From VBDM01 sp041496705 (GTDB lineage: Bacteria > Pseudomonadota > Gammaproteobacteria > Burkholderiales > SG8-39): a stretch of DNA of 44,483 nt. A program made the translations under genes and the position numbers. This document shows, piece by piece, positions 7,851 to 16,013 of the stretch; within the stretch, counting starts at the first letter, position 1; each line of letters opens with the position of its first letter. Location: positions 1 through 44,483 of the forward strand of contig JBGQFD010000015.1 in NCBI GenBank assembly GCA_041496705.1, written 5' to 3'. A model generated the notes under the pieces. The model ran no database searches. It worked only from the letters and a program-made list of their open reading frames with translations, and was not told where the DNA came from.

Positions 7851-9548
7851 TTAGCCCAGCCGCTCCCGGTAGCGCGAGGTAATGGGGTAGCGCCAGTCCT
7901 TTCCGAAACCACGATGCGAGATACGGATTCCGATGGGGGCCTGGCGGCGCTTGTATTCGCTGCGATGGATCATGTCGACGACACGTTCCACGTCTTCGGT
8001 CCGAAAGCCCCGCGCCACGATCTCAGCGGGCCCAACGTCGTTTTCCATGTACGCTGAGATGATCGGATCGAGGACTTCGTACGCCGGCAGACTGTCCTGA
8101 TCGGTCTGATTGGGGCGCAGCTCGGCAGTCGGCGCGCGCGTCAGGATGCGCTCCGGAATCACGGCCTTCATACGATTGCGGTGCCGGCACAAGCGGTATA
8201 CCAACGTCTTCAGAATATCCTTGATGACGGCGAATCCGCCCGCCATGTCTCCGTAGAGGGTTGCGTACCCCACCGCCATCTCGGACTTGTTTCCCGTGGT
8301 GAGCACGATCGCCCCGGACTTGTTCGAGAGCGCCATCATGAGCGTGCCGCGGATGCGCGCCTGAAGGTTCTCCTCGGTCGCATCCGCGGCCAGGCCCGAG
8401 AATTCCGCCGCGAGCGATCCGAGGAACGCATCGAACACCGGACCGATCGGAATTTCGTCGTAGCGCACGCCGAGATTCCCCGCAAGCTCGCGCGCGTCGA
8501 CCAGGCTCATGTCCGAGGTGTATCTGGAGGGCATCATGACCGCGCGCACCCGGGAGGATCCCAGGGCATCGCAGGCAATGCAAAGGGTCAGGGCCGAATC
8601 CACCCCTCCGGAGAGGCCGATGAGCACCCCGGGAAACCCGTTCTTGCCGATGTAGTCGCGAACCCCCAGGCACAGGGCCTGGTAGACCTCCGCCTCGAGT
8701 TCCTGCTCCTTCGCGACTTCCCCCGGCTGTGGCTCGCCGTCGGTGACCACCAGGATTCCCAGCGCTTCCTCGAACAGCGGCAGCTTGCAGCAGACCTCGC
8801 CGCGGCGATCGAGCGCAAACGAGGCGCCGTCGAACACCAGTTCGTCCTGCCCTCCCACCATGTTCGCGTACACCAGCGGCATGCCCGTTTCAGCGACCCG
8901 ATCGCGCATCACGTCGTAGCGCGACTGCTGCTTTCCCATGTGATAAGGCGATGCGTTGAGCACCAGCAGGATTTGCGCGCCGGCGTCTCGCGCCGCCCGG
9001 GGCGCGTTCGCTTCCCAGGCATCCGCGCAGATATTGATCCCCATGCTGACGTCCGTGCCCCCGGGGCGCACCGTCGTCGGGCCCTGCGGGCCCCACGTGT
9101 CCTCGCATATGTTGACCCCAAAGCTCACGCCGCCCACCCGGAACACACAGGCTTGCGCGCCCGCGGAGAAATAACGCGCCTCGTCGAATACGGTGTAGTT
9201 GGGAAGCACGTGCTTGCAGTAGGTCGCGACGATGCGGCCGTCCTGGAGCACCGAGGCAGCGTTGTAGCGTTTGCCGTCCGAGCGGTGCGGATGGCCGACG
9301 ACGAGCGCGATGCCGCTCACCCCGCCCGCGAGGCGCGTGAGTGCCTCCTCGCAGTCGTCGTAAAACCCCTCGCGGAGCAGCAGATCCTCGGGGGGGTAAC
9401 CGCACAGGGAAAATTCCGGCGTGAGGACCAGCGACGCCCCTGCCGCCTGCGCCCGCCCGCAATACTCGAGGATCTTGGCGGCGTTGCCTGCGAGATCGCC
9501 GACCGTGCAATTGATCTGCGCAATTGCGATCTTGACCTTGCTCGCCAT
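7851..9548 (-). CDS. nadE: Glutamine-dependent NAD+ synthetase with duplicated Cys motif
   Basis: Last step of NAD synthesis: amidates nicotinate adenine dinucleotide using ammonia released from glutamine. 565 residues. The N-terminal nitrilase-type glutaminase domain (about 1-290) has Glu in TPEFSLCGYPPEDLL and Lys in YCKHVLPNY; the C-terminal ATP-pyrophosphatase domain begins near GVLIGLSGGVDSALT and contains TTGNKSEMAVGYATLYGD. The catalytic-Cys motif occurs twice: GVNICEDTW (Cys148) and GINICADAW (Cys174), 26 residues apart, so the protein is about 25 residues longer than relatives with a single copy. Either Cys could be the nucleophile; Cys174 has the usual distance to LLVLNASPYH and Cys148 the usual distance to the upstream strand. 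Probably cotranscribed with glnB. Confidence 0.94.
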   Translation of the reverse strand: MASKVKIAIAQINCTVGDLAGNAAKILEYCGRAQAAGASLVLTPEFSLCGYPPEDLLLREGFYDDCEEALTRLAGGVSGIALVVGHPHRSDGKRYNAASVLQDGRIVATYCKHVLPNYTVFDEARYFSAGAQACVFRVGGVSFGVNICEDTWGPQGPTTVRPGGTDVSMGINICADAWEANAPRAARDAGAQILLVLNASPYHMGKQQSRYDVMRDRVAETGMPLVYANMVGGQDELVFDGASFALDRRGEVCCKLPLFEEALGILVVTDGEPQPGEVAKEQELEAEVYQALCLGVRDYIGKNGFPGVLIGLSGGVDSALTLCIACDALGSSRVRAVMMPSRYTSDMSLVDARELAGNLGVRYDEIPIGPVFDAFLGSLAAEFSGLAADATEENLQARIRGTLMMALSNKSGAIVLTTGNKSEMAVGYATLYGDMAGGFAVIKDILKTLVYRLCRHRNRMKAVIPERILTRAPTAELRPNQTDQDSLPAYEVLDPIISAYMENDVGPAEIVARGFRTEDVERVVDMIHRSEYKRRQAPIGIRISHRGFGKDWRYPITSRYRERLG

Positions 9549-9604
9549 CCAGCGAGTTTACCATCGTCGCCGTACCTGCCGGGTCGCCCCACCGCCTGCG
9601 CCCG

Positions 9605-9610
9605 TATAAT
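9605..9610 (+). promoter_or_regulatory. Candidate -10 element of the FemAB-like gene
   Basis: A perfect TATAAT in the 94-bp region after the divergent nadE start. A transcript from it would begin near 9617, just before the region where the family-like reading frame opens (first sense codon at 9610). No convincing -35 element is visible. Confidence 0.35.
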
Positions 9611-9735
9611 CGACCGACACGCGCATCCCGCGGGACCCGCCGCTGCAGGAAGATACGCCTTCGATCCGGATCATCGATACGCTTGGGGCCATCGAGCCTC
9701 GGGCGTGGAACGCGCTCGCGGCGGGCCATCCCTTA

Positions 9736-10770
9736 TTGAGTCACGAGTTCCTGCATGCGCTGCACGAAACCGGTTGCGCCTGCGAGCGCACCGGCTGGGC
9801 ACCCCGTTACCTCACGCTTTGGCGGGAGAGCGCGCTCGTAGGCGCCATGCCGCTCTACCTCAAGTCGCATTCCTACGGCGAGTACGTATTCGACTGGGCC
9901 TGGGCCGAGGCGTACCACCGTCACGGACTGGCCTACTACCCCAAGGTGCTCGGAGCGGTCCCATTCTCCCCCATCACCGGGCCGCGCCTCCTCGCCCAGG
10001 ACGGTGCGACCCGCGCCCTGCTCGCACGCGGCGCGCTGCAATTGGCGCGCGAGGCATCCTCGCTGCACGTGTTGTTCCCGACAGAGAACGAGGCGCGCGA
10101 GATGGAGAAAGCGGGAATGCTGCTGCGACGCTCGGTGCAGTTCCACTGGGAAAATCGCGGGTATGCGAACTTCGAGGAATTCCTCGCGGACCTCGCCTCG
10201 GTCAAGCGCAAGAAGATCCGCCAGGAACGCCGCCGGGTCCAGGAAGCTGGCGTCCGGCTTAGACGGCTGACCGGTGGGCAGGTCACCGAGGAGCATTGGC
10301 GCTTCTTCGCGCACTGCTACAACAACACCTACCGCGCCCACCACTCCAGCCCCTACCTGAACCTCGCCCTGTTCTTGCGCCTCGGTGAAACCATGCCCGA
10401 GCATGTCCTCATGGTCATCGCGGAAATGGAAGGCAAGCCTGTTGCCAGCTCGCTGAACCTGTTTTCACCGACGACCTTGTACGGTCGCTATTGGGGCTGC
10501 GTGACCCACGTGCCGCTGCTGCATTTCGAGGTCTGCTACTACCAAGCCATGGAGTTCTGCATCGAACGGGGCATTCGCGTCTTCGAAGGCGGCGCGCAGG
10601 GAGAACACAAGCTGGCGCGAGGATTCATGCCCGTGCAAACCTGGTCGGCGCATTGGCTGCAACGCCCGGAGTTTTCCGATGCGGTCGCGAAATTCCTCGC
10701 CGGGGAATCGGCGGGGATCGAAGCTTACGTCGACGAGCTGCACGAGCACAGCCCGTTCCGGCAAGACTAG
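9736..10770 (+). CDS. FemAB-like GNAT-fold protein (PF04339, formerly DUF482)
   Basis: Belongs to the family once called peptidoglycan biosynthesis/recognition, with an acyl-CoA N-acyltransferase (FemAB-like) fold. The biochemical role is not established. Visible hallmarks: SHEFLHALHETGCA near the N terminus, PLYLKSHSYGEYVFDWAWA, VKRKKIRQERR, a central YNNTYRAHHSSPYLN and a C-terminal GAQGEHKLARGFMPVQTWSAHW. The start given is the first canonical codon (TTG at 9736). However, the same frame is open from 9610 and encodes IRIIDTLGAIEPRAWNALAA just upstream, which looks like the usual family N terminus. No ATG, GTG or TTG exists in frame there; CTG at 9643 is a candidate. Convergent with the helicase gene, 11 bp apart. 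Confidence 0.85.
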   Translation: MSHEFLHALHETGCACERTGWAPRYLTLWRESALVGAMPLYLKSHSYGEYVFDWAWAEAYHRHGLAYYPKVLGAVPFSPITGPRLLAQDGATRALLARGALQLAREASSLHVLFPTENEAREMEKAGMLLRRSVQFHWENRGYANFEEFLADLASVKRKKIRQERRRVQEAGVRLRRLTGGQVTEEHWRFFAHCYNNTYRAHHSSPYLNLALFLRLGETMPEHVLMVIAEMEGKPVASSLNLFSPTTLYGRYWGCVTHVPLLHFEVCYYQAMEFCIERGIRVFEGGAQGEHKLARGFMPVQTWSAHWLQRPEFSDAVAKFLAGESAGIEAYVDELHEHSPFRQD

Positions 10771-10781
10771 TCCCTCGGTCG

Positions 10782-12197
10782 TTACTTTCCGTTCTTGCGA
10801 AACCCGCCGAGCAGGGCCGCCACCTGGCGCGGCGCCCGCTGCGCTGCCGCCGGAGGTGTCTCAGTTACCCCGGGCGAGGGCTTGTACGGGGAACTGAATA
10901 TCGGATCGACGTTCTTCAGCGGCGGGGGCGGGCCGGTCCGCGTCACGCGGTCGCGCTCGGGAGCGGCGTGCCGCGACCGGCGCCCGGGCGCGTCGTGCCG
11001 CGGACCCGACGGCCCCATGAGGGTCGGGACCACTCGGCCATCGGGTTCGAAACCGGGAACGATCTTTCTGGGGATGCTGATCCGGATCATCTTCTCGATC
11101 GCTTCCAGCCGCTCGTGCTCTTCGGCACATACGAGCGAAATCGCTTCTCCACTGGCTCCCGCTCTGCCGGTGCGTCCGATTCGATGCACATAGTCCTCGG
11201 CGGCACCGGGTAGCTCGAAATTGACCACGTGCGGCAGATCCTCGATGTCGAGCCCGCGCGCGGCGACGTCGGTCGCCACCAGCACGCGCACCTTTCCGTC
11301 TTTGAAATCGGCGAGTGCCTGAAGCCGCTCGGGCTGGGTCTTGTCACCGTGGATGGCCGCCGTGTGAATTCCGTCGCGGTTCAGCTGGTAGGCAAGGCGA
11401 TTCGCTCCGATCCGGGTCGAGGTGAATACCAGCACCTGGCGCAACTCGCGCGACTGGATGAGATACGAAAGCAGCTCGCGCTTGCGTTCGCGCCTAGCGG
11501 GATGGGCGATGTGCGTGACCGATTCGGCTGCGGCGTTGTTTCGAGCCACCTGCACCAGCACCGGGTCATGCAGGAACGAATCGGCCAGCCCGCGGATTTC
11601 CGCGGTGAGCGTGGCAGAGAACAGCAGGTTCTGTCGCTGCTTGGGCAGGAGTGCCATGATGCGACGCACGTCGGGAATGAAACCCATGTCGAGCATGCGA
11701 TCGGCCTCGTCGAGCACAAAGGCCTCGACCTGCTGCAGGTTGAGCGTCTTCTGCTGCACGTGGTCGAGCAGCCGGCCTGGCGTCGCCACCAGGAACTCGA
11801 CCCCTTTGCGCAGCGCGGCGGTCTGCGGCTTCATGTCGATGCCGCCGAACACCACAGTGCTGCGAAGGCCGACGTACTTGCCATAGATACGCACACTCTC
11901 CTCGACCTGCGCCGCCAGCTCGCGGGTGGGAGTGAGGATGAGTGCGCGCACCGGATGGCGTGCCGGGGAAGCGCTGGTGCTGGCGTGTCGCGCGAGGCGC
12001 TGCAGGAGCGGAAGCGCGAATCCCGCCGTCTTGCCGGTGCCTGTCTGGGCACTTCCCATGACGTCACGTCCCTGCAACACCAACGGAATAGCCTGCACCT
12101 GGATCGGCGTCGGCTCGGTGTACCCCTGCTCGGCAACCGCCTTCAGAAGTTCGGGAAGCAGGCCCAGATCGGAAAAACTCGGCAAACTAAGTCTCAC
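10782..12197 (-). CDS. rhlE: DEAD-box ATP-dependent RNA helicase (RhlE-like)
   Basis: RNA remodelling helicase of 471 residues, cytoplasmic. The Q motif (GYTEPTPIQVQAIP), motif I AQTGTGKTAGFALP, motif Ia PTRELA, motif II VLDEADRMLDMGF, motif III SAT, motif V ATDVAARGLDIEDLPHVVN and motif VI HRIGRTGRAG are all present in order. A basic, low-complexity tail follows (about residues 380-471, rich in R, P and A), as in RhlE-type proteins. The start is a GTG; no in-frame ATG fits better. RhlE is chosen over SrmB, DbpA or CsdA from the short basic tail and the FSDLGLLPELLKAV opening, so the paralogue name is less sure than the family. Confidence 0.9.
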   Translation of the reverse strand: MRLSLPSFSDLGLLPELLKAVAEQGYTEPTPIQVQAIPLVLQGRDVMGSAQTGTGKTAGFALPLLQRLARHASTSASPARHPVRALILTPTRELAAQVEESVRIYGKYVGLRSTVVFGGIDMKPQTAALRKGVEFLVATPGRLLDHVQQKTLNLQQVEAFVLDEADRMLDMGFIPDVRRIMALLPKQRQNLLFSATLTAEIRGLADSFLHDPVLVQVARNNAAAESVTHIAHPARRERKRELLSYLIQSRELRQVLVFTSTRIGANRLAYQLNRDGIHTAAIHGDKTQPERLQALADFKDGKVRVLVATDVAARGLDIEDLPHVVNFELPGAAEDYVHRIGRTGRAGASGEAISLVCAEEHERLEAIEKMIRISIPRKIVPGFEPDGRVVPTLMGPSGPRHDAPGRRSRHAAPERDRVTRTGPPPPLKNVDPIFSSPYKPSPGVTETPPAAAQRAPRQVAALLGGFRKNGK

Positions 12198-12332
12198 TTG
12201 GCCCGGCGCATGGGGGCATAAGAATGGCCAACCGGTGACGCAAGGACCGCGCTTGGGGTATGTGGCAAGAGGCGGGCATTATAGCAAACCGGCCCGGCGA
12301 GAATGCTGGAGCCGATGTCCGGGGCTGCAGCG

Positions 12333-13430
12333 TCACTTCCCGCCGCCCGATTCATGGCGCGCGAGCGCCCAAGCGACATGTTCGCTTACCAGCGCCGATG
12401 TGCTTCCTGCCCGCGAGCGCAGCGCGCCGACGACGGGCTCGCTGGAGGGTGCGTTGCCCAGCCCTACAGCCAGGTTGCGCAACCAGCGCTCATAGCCGAT
12501 TCTCAGGATCGCGCTTCCCGCCATTCGCTCGCGAAACTGGCGCTCGGTCCAAGCAAAGAGCTCGACCAGTTCAGCGTCGTCCAGACCGTTTCTCACCCGG
12601 AAATCATCTTCCGGCGAGATCCGGGCGTAGCGATTCCACGGACACACGAGCTGGCAATCATCGCAACCATAGACCCGGTTGCCGATGAGGGGCCGCCATT
12701 CCACGGGGATGCTGCCCTTCAATTCGATCGTCAGATAGGAAATGCAGCGCCGCGCATCGACAACGTAGGGAGCGACGATGGCGCCAGTTGGACAAACCTC
12801 GATGCACTTTACGCAGCTGCCGCAGTGCTCGGCGACCGGTGCGTCCACGGGGAGCGGCAGGTCGGTGTAGATCTCCCCGAGGAAAAAGAAGGAGCCGGCC
12901 TCGCGGGTCAGCAGCAAGGTGTGCTTGCCGCGCCAGCCCAGCCCGGCCTTGCGAGCCAGTTCCACTTCCATGACCGGTGCGGAATCGGTGAACACCCGGT
13001 AGCCGAAGGCGCCGATCTCCGCTGCGATCCTGCGGGCGAGGCGCTTCAGGCGGCCGCGCATCACCTTGTGGTAGTCGCGTCCGAGCGCGTAGCGGGCGAC
13101 GAAGGCCTTGCCTCCGTCGCTCAAGACCTTGCGGCTATCGGACGCTGCGGGCAGATAGTTCATGCGCACCGAAATCACGCGCAACGTCCCCGGAACCAAC
13201 TTCGCCGGCTGCGTCCTTTTCGCGCCATGCTTTCGCATATAGTCGAGGTCGCCGTGGAAACCGCGCTCCAGCCACGCGGCCAGGCGCGGTTCCGCCGCCG
13301 AGAGATCGGTGTCTGCGATTCCAATGGACTGGAATCCCATTTCACCGCCCCACAGCTTGATGGCGGCGGCAAGCATCGCAAGATCGATGCTGCCAGAATG
13401 TCCATCGCCCGAGACTTTGCCGTGACCCAT
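12333..13430 (-). CDS. queG: Epoxyqueuosine reductase
   Basis: Cobalamin-dependent iron-sulfur enzyme for the last step of queuosine synthesis, reducing epoxyqueuosine to queuosine in tRNA. The 365-residue product has the N-terminal region GFQSIGIADTDLS, the DUF1730 region, and two 4Fe-4S clusters from CGSCVKCIEVCPTGAI and CDDCQLVCPWNRYA. The C-terminal HEAT-like region (about residues 295-360) has NLAVGLGNA. Start at the ATG giving MGHGKVSGDGHS; the first strong family match is shortly after (LAMLAAAIKLWGGEMGF). Its first codons overlap the divergent tsaE start, so the two genes share a very compact promoter region inside each other's coding sequence. Confidence 0.95.
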   Translation of the reverse strand: MGHGKVSGDGHSGSIDLAMLAAAIKLWGGEMGFQSIGIADTDLSAAEPRLAAWLERGFHGDLDYMRKHGAKRTQPAKLVPGTLRVISVRMNYLPAASDSRKVLSDGGKAFVARYALGRDYHKVMRGRLKRLARRIAAEIGAFGYRVFTDSAPVMEVELARKAGLGWRGKHTLLLTREAGSFFFLGEIYTDLPLPVDAPVAEHCGSCVKCIEVCPTGAIVAPYVVDARRCISYLTIELKGSIPVEWRPLIGNRVYGCDDCQLVCPWNRYARISPEDDFRVRNGLDDAELVELFAWTERQFRERMAGSAILRIGYERWLRNLAVGLGNAPSSEPVVGALRSRAGSTSALVSEHVAWALARHESGGGK

Positions 13431-13922
13431 CCCTCAGATAATAGCCAGCCACCAGCGGCTTCGCACTCGAGTGCCGAACTGCAGGATGCAGCGGCTACCG
13501 AGCAACTCGGGGCGAAACTGGCGCCCTGCCTGAATCCCGGGATGCGGATTTATCTGCGCGGGGAACTGGGCAGCGGTAAAACGACCCTGGTGCGAGGCCT
13601 GCTGCGCGGATTGGGCTTCCAAGGCGGCGTGCGCAGCCCCAGCTACTCCCTGGTTGAACCTTACGTCGTTTCTAGATTACACTTATACCACTTTGATTTT
13701 TATAGATTCAACAACCCAGGAGAGTTACGAGATGCGGGTCTGGCCGAGCACTTTCACGGCGACGGTGTCTGCTTGGTCGAATGGCCGGAGCGAGCCGGCG
13801 AACAATTGCCGCCGCCCGACCTCGAGATCGTGCTCAGTTACCGTGGAACGGCCCGCACCGCCAAGATCGCCGCTGCCACCGAAACGGGGGTGCGGTGTCT
13901 AGCGCAGTTGCGGGAAGCTTGA
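13422..13922 (+). CDS. tsaE: tRNA t6A37 synthesis ATPase TsaE
   Basis: P-loop ATPase that works with TsaB and TsaD to make threonylcarbamoyladenosine at tRNA position 37. About 166 residues from GTG at 13422 (an in-frame ATG at 13398 would add eight). Walker A GELGSGKTTLVRGLLRGLG, SPSYSLVEPY, the conserved HFDFYR and the Walker B-like VCLVEWPERAGE are visible. The start region overlaps divergent queG, and the gene is followed 11 bp later by the amidase gene, a common betaproteobacterial pairing. A run of codons (13668-13731) uses TTA, AGA, TTT and TAT in a high-GC gene, unlike its surroundings. Confidence 0.93.
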   Translation: MTHPSDNSQPPAASHSSAELQDAAATEQLGAKLAPCLNPGMRIYLRGELGSGKTTLVRGLLRGLGFQGGVRSPSYSLVEPYVVSRLHLYHFDFYRFNNPGELRDAGLAEHFHGDGVCLVEWPERAGEQLPPPDLEIVLSYRGTARTAKIAAATETGVRCLAQLREA

Positions 13923-13933
13923 CCGCGCGGCAG

Positions 13934-15226
13934 ATGCCGCGCCGAGGATGGCATGCGCGCTGGGCCGCGCTCGTAGCTTCGCAGCTTCTCCTGTCCGCGG
14001 CCTGGTCGAGCGACCAGATGCGGGCGGTACGGGTCTGGCCGGCCCAAGACTATACGCGCGTGACCTTGGAGTCCAACCAGGCGCTGAAGCACAGCCTGCT
14101 GCTGCTGAAGAATCCGGAACGCCTGGTGCTCGACCTCGAGGACGTGGATCCGTCGAGCGTGCAGCAGGGCTTCGCCGGCAAGGTGCTCTCCAACGACCCT
14201 TATATCGCCAACCTGCGCGTGGGAAGGTTCAAGCCCGGGGTGGTGCGCCTTGCGATCGACCTGAAGGCCGAGGTCAAGCCCCAGGTGTTTCTGCTCGCGC
14301 CGATCGGCGACTATGGTCACCGGCTGGTGCTGGACATCTATCCGCTCGAACCGGTCGATCCGCTCATGGCACTGCTGCAGAAGCCTGGTCTCAAGCCGGA
14401 CGAAACCGCCGGCAAGCCTGGCGATCGCCCGGTGCCGGGAACTGAGAAGGTCGAATCCGGCCAGGCCGCCCGCAAGGAGAGACCCGGCCCAGATGTGAGC
14501 CGGCTCCTCACCATCGCGATAGACCCGGGGCACGGCGGGGAAGATCCGGGGGCCAAGGGACGACGCGGCACGTACGAAAAGAAGGTAACCCTGACGATCG
14601 CGCGCAAACTGAAAACGCTGGTCGATGCCGAACCCGGGATGCGCTCGCTCCTCACCCGGGACGGCGACTACCTGGTTCCCCTGGTTGTGCGCGTCGAAAA
14701 GGCACGAAGCGTGAAAGCCGATCTCTTCGTGTCGATTCACGCCGACGCGTTCGGCAAACCGCACGTGCGCGGCTCATCGGTGTTTGCGTTGTCCGAACGT
14801 GGCGCGACGAGCACCACTGCGAAGATCCTGGCCCAGCACGAAAACAATGCGGACATGATCGGCGGAGTCAACCTGGCAGCGCTCAAGGACCCTTACTTGA
14901 AGATGACGCTGGCCGACTTGAACCTTACGCAGCAAATCAGCGACAGCCTCAAGCTCGCCCAATCCGTGCTGGGCGAGCTGGGCGGGGTCAATTTCCTGCA
15001 CCGGGGGCGGGTAGAGCAGGCTGGATTTGCGGTTCTCAAAGCACCCGACATACCTTCGATCCTGATCGAGACGGCCTTCATCAGCAACCCGGAAGAAGAG
15101 CGGCGACTCAACGACGAAGCCTATCAGGAGAAAATTGCCCGGGCGATCCTGCGCGGCATCAAGGCCTACGTGGCGAAAAACCCGCCTCTCTCGCGCTCCA
15201 CCCTGGCGGCATTCGAAGTCCGCTAG
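13934..15226 (+). CDS. amiC: N-acetylmuramoyl-L-alanine amidase (AmiC-like)
   Basis: Zinc-dependent periplasmic amidase that cleaves septal peptidoglycan so daughter cells can separate. About 430 residues from ATG 13934: basic N terminus with hydrophobic stretch WAALVASQLLLSAAWS (signal peptide), an AMIN domain (about residues 28-130, RVWPAQDYTRVTLES onwards) that targets the septum, a linker, and an amidase_3 domain from IAIDPGHGGEDPGA (zinc His), with YEKKVTL (Glu), SIHADAF (second His) and the catalytic Glu in ILIETAFISNPEEE. An in-frame GTG at 13895 inside the end of tsaE is an alternative start. AmiC rather than AmiA or AmiB is inferred from the AMIN domain and gene order. Confidence 0.93.
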   Translation: MPRRGWHARWAALVASQLLLSAAWSSDQMRAVRVWPAQDYTRVTLESNQALKHSLLLLKNPERLVLDLEDVDPSSVQQGFAGKVLSNDPYIANLRVGRFKPGVVRLAIDLKAEVKPQVFLLAPIGDYGHRLVLDIYPLEPVDPLMALLQKPGLKPDETAGKPGDRPVPGTEKVESGQAARKERPGPDVSRLLTIAIDPGHGGEDPGAKGRRGTYEKKVTLTIARKLKTLVDAEPGMRSLLTRDGDYLVPLVVRVEKARSVKADLFVSIHADAFGKPHVRGSSVFALSERGATSTTAKILAQHENNADMIGGVNLAALKDPYLKMTLADLNLTQQISDSLKLAQSVLGELGGVNFLHRGRVEQAGFAVLKAPDIPSILIETAFISNPEEERRLNDEAYQEKIARAILRGIKAYVAKNPPLSRSTLAAFEVR

Positions 15227-15268
15227 GCTCCGAAGGGAGAGGCTCGGACCAGCTTCCTTCCGCTGCAA

Positions 15269-15916
15269 TCAGGCTCTGGCCCTGCGCAGCCGGTAGCGCA
15301 GATATTCGACGACGAGCGGCAGCAGCGACAAGCCGATGATGCCGAAAATGACCGCGGACAGATTCTGCCTGACGAAGGCGACGTTGCCGAACCAGTAGCC
15401 GGCGTAGAGGAGCGACAGCACCCACGCCAAGGCTCCCGCAAGGTTGTAGGCGGTAAATCTCACGTACGTCATTCGCGCAACTCCAGCCACAAACGGGGCG
15501 AACGTCCTGAGAATCGGCACGAAGCGCGTGATGATGATGGTCTTGCCGCCGTGTTTCTCGTAGAAGGCATGGGCGCGCTCCAGTGCCTTCCTGTTGAGCA
15601 GTCGCGAGCTCTCCCACTGGAAGACTTTCGGCCCGAGAAAGTGTCCAATCGAGTAGTTGACGGTGTTGCCGAGCACCGCTGCAATGGTGAGCAACAAGGC
15701 GAGAAGGTGCACATCCATGCCGCCCGCGGCCCCCAGCGTCCCGGCGATGAACAGCAGCGAGTCGCCAGGAAGGAATGGCGTGACCACCAGTCCCGTTTCG
15801 CAGAATATGATCGCGAAAAGCAGGAGGTATATCCAGGGCCCGTAGTCCTGCAGCACGACCGCGAGATGGCGGTCGAGATGCACGAGCAGGTCCCAAACGG
15901 ACAGGAGAAGTTCCAC
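15269..15916 (-). CDS. DedA-family membrane protein
   Basis: Polytopic inner-membrane protein of the DedA/VTT superfamily, 215 residues. Members are linked to undecaprenyl-phosphate or phospholipid recycling and to envelope stress tolerance; the exact substrate here is unknown. Family hallmarks: FCETGLVVTPFLPGDSLLF near residue 40-55, the GHFLGPKVF region, YEKHGGKTIIITRFVPILRTFAPFVAG, and a C-terminal membrane pair (LSLLYAGYWFGNVAFVRQN, ending LRYRLRRARA). Convergent with amiC and divergent from mutL. Confidence 0.92.
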   Translation of the reverse strand: MELLLSVWDLLVHLDRHLAVVLQDYGPWIYLLLFAIIFCETGLVVTPFLPGDSLLFIAGTLGAAGGMDVHLLALLLTIAAVLGNTVNYSIGHFLGPKVFQWESSRLLNRKALERAHAFYEKHGGKTIIITRFVPILRTFAPFVAGVARMTYVRFTAYNLAGALAWVLSLLYAGYWFGNVAFVRQNLSAVIFGIIGLSLLPLVVEYLRYRLRRARA

Positions 15917-15946
15917 GGCCCCAATTCTACCGTGTCACTTGTCACA

Positions 15947-15952
15947 TATAAT
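15947..15952 (+). promoter_or_regulatory. Candidate -10 element of mutL-miaA
   Basis: TATAAT in the 97-bp gap between the divergent dedA and mutL genes, about 62 bases before the mutL GTG start. The -35 position holds only a weak match. Inferred. Confidence 0.35.
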
Positions 15953-16013
15953 TGGCCTTCGCGCCGTCCCGGAACAAGAGCGTTCAATCGGTCCATTCGG
16001 AAGCATCGCCATC

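Noticed and set aside
8181..10262. 693-codon plus-strand open frame opposite nadE and into the FemAB-like gene
   Set aside because: Antisense shadow of nadE codon structure; no domain features and it conflicts with the FemAB-like frame.
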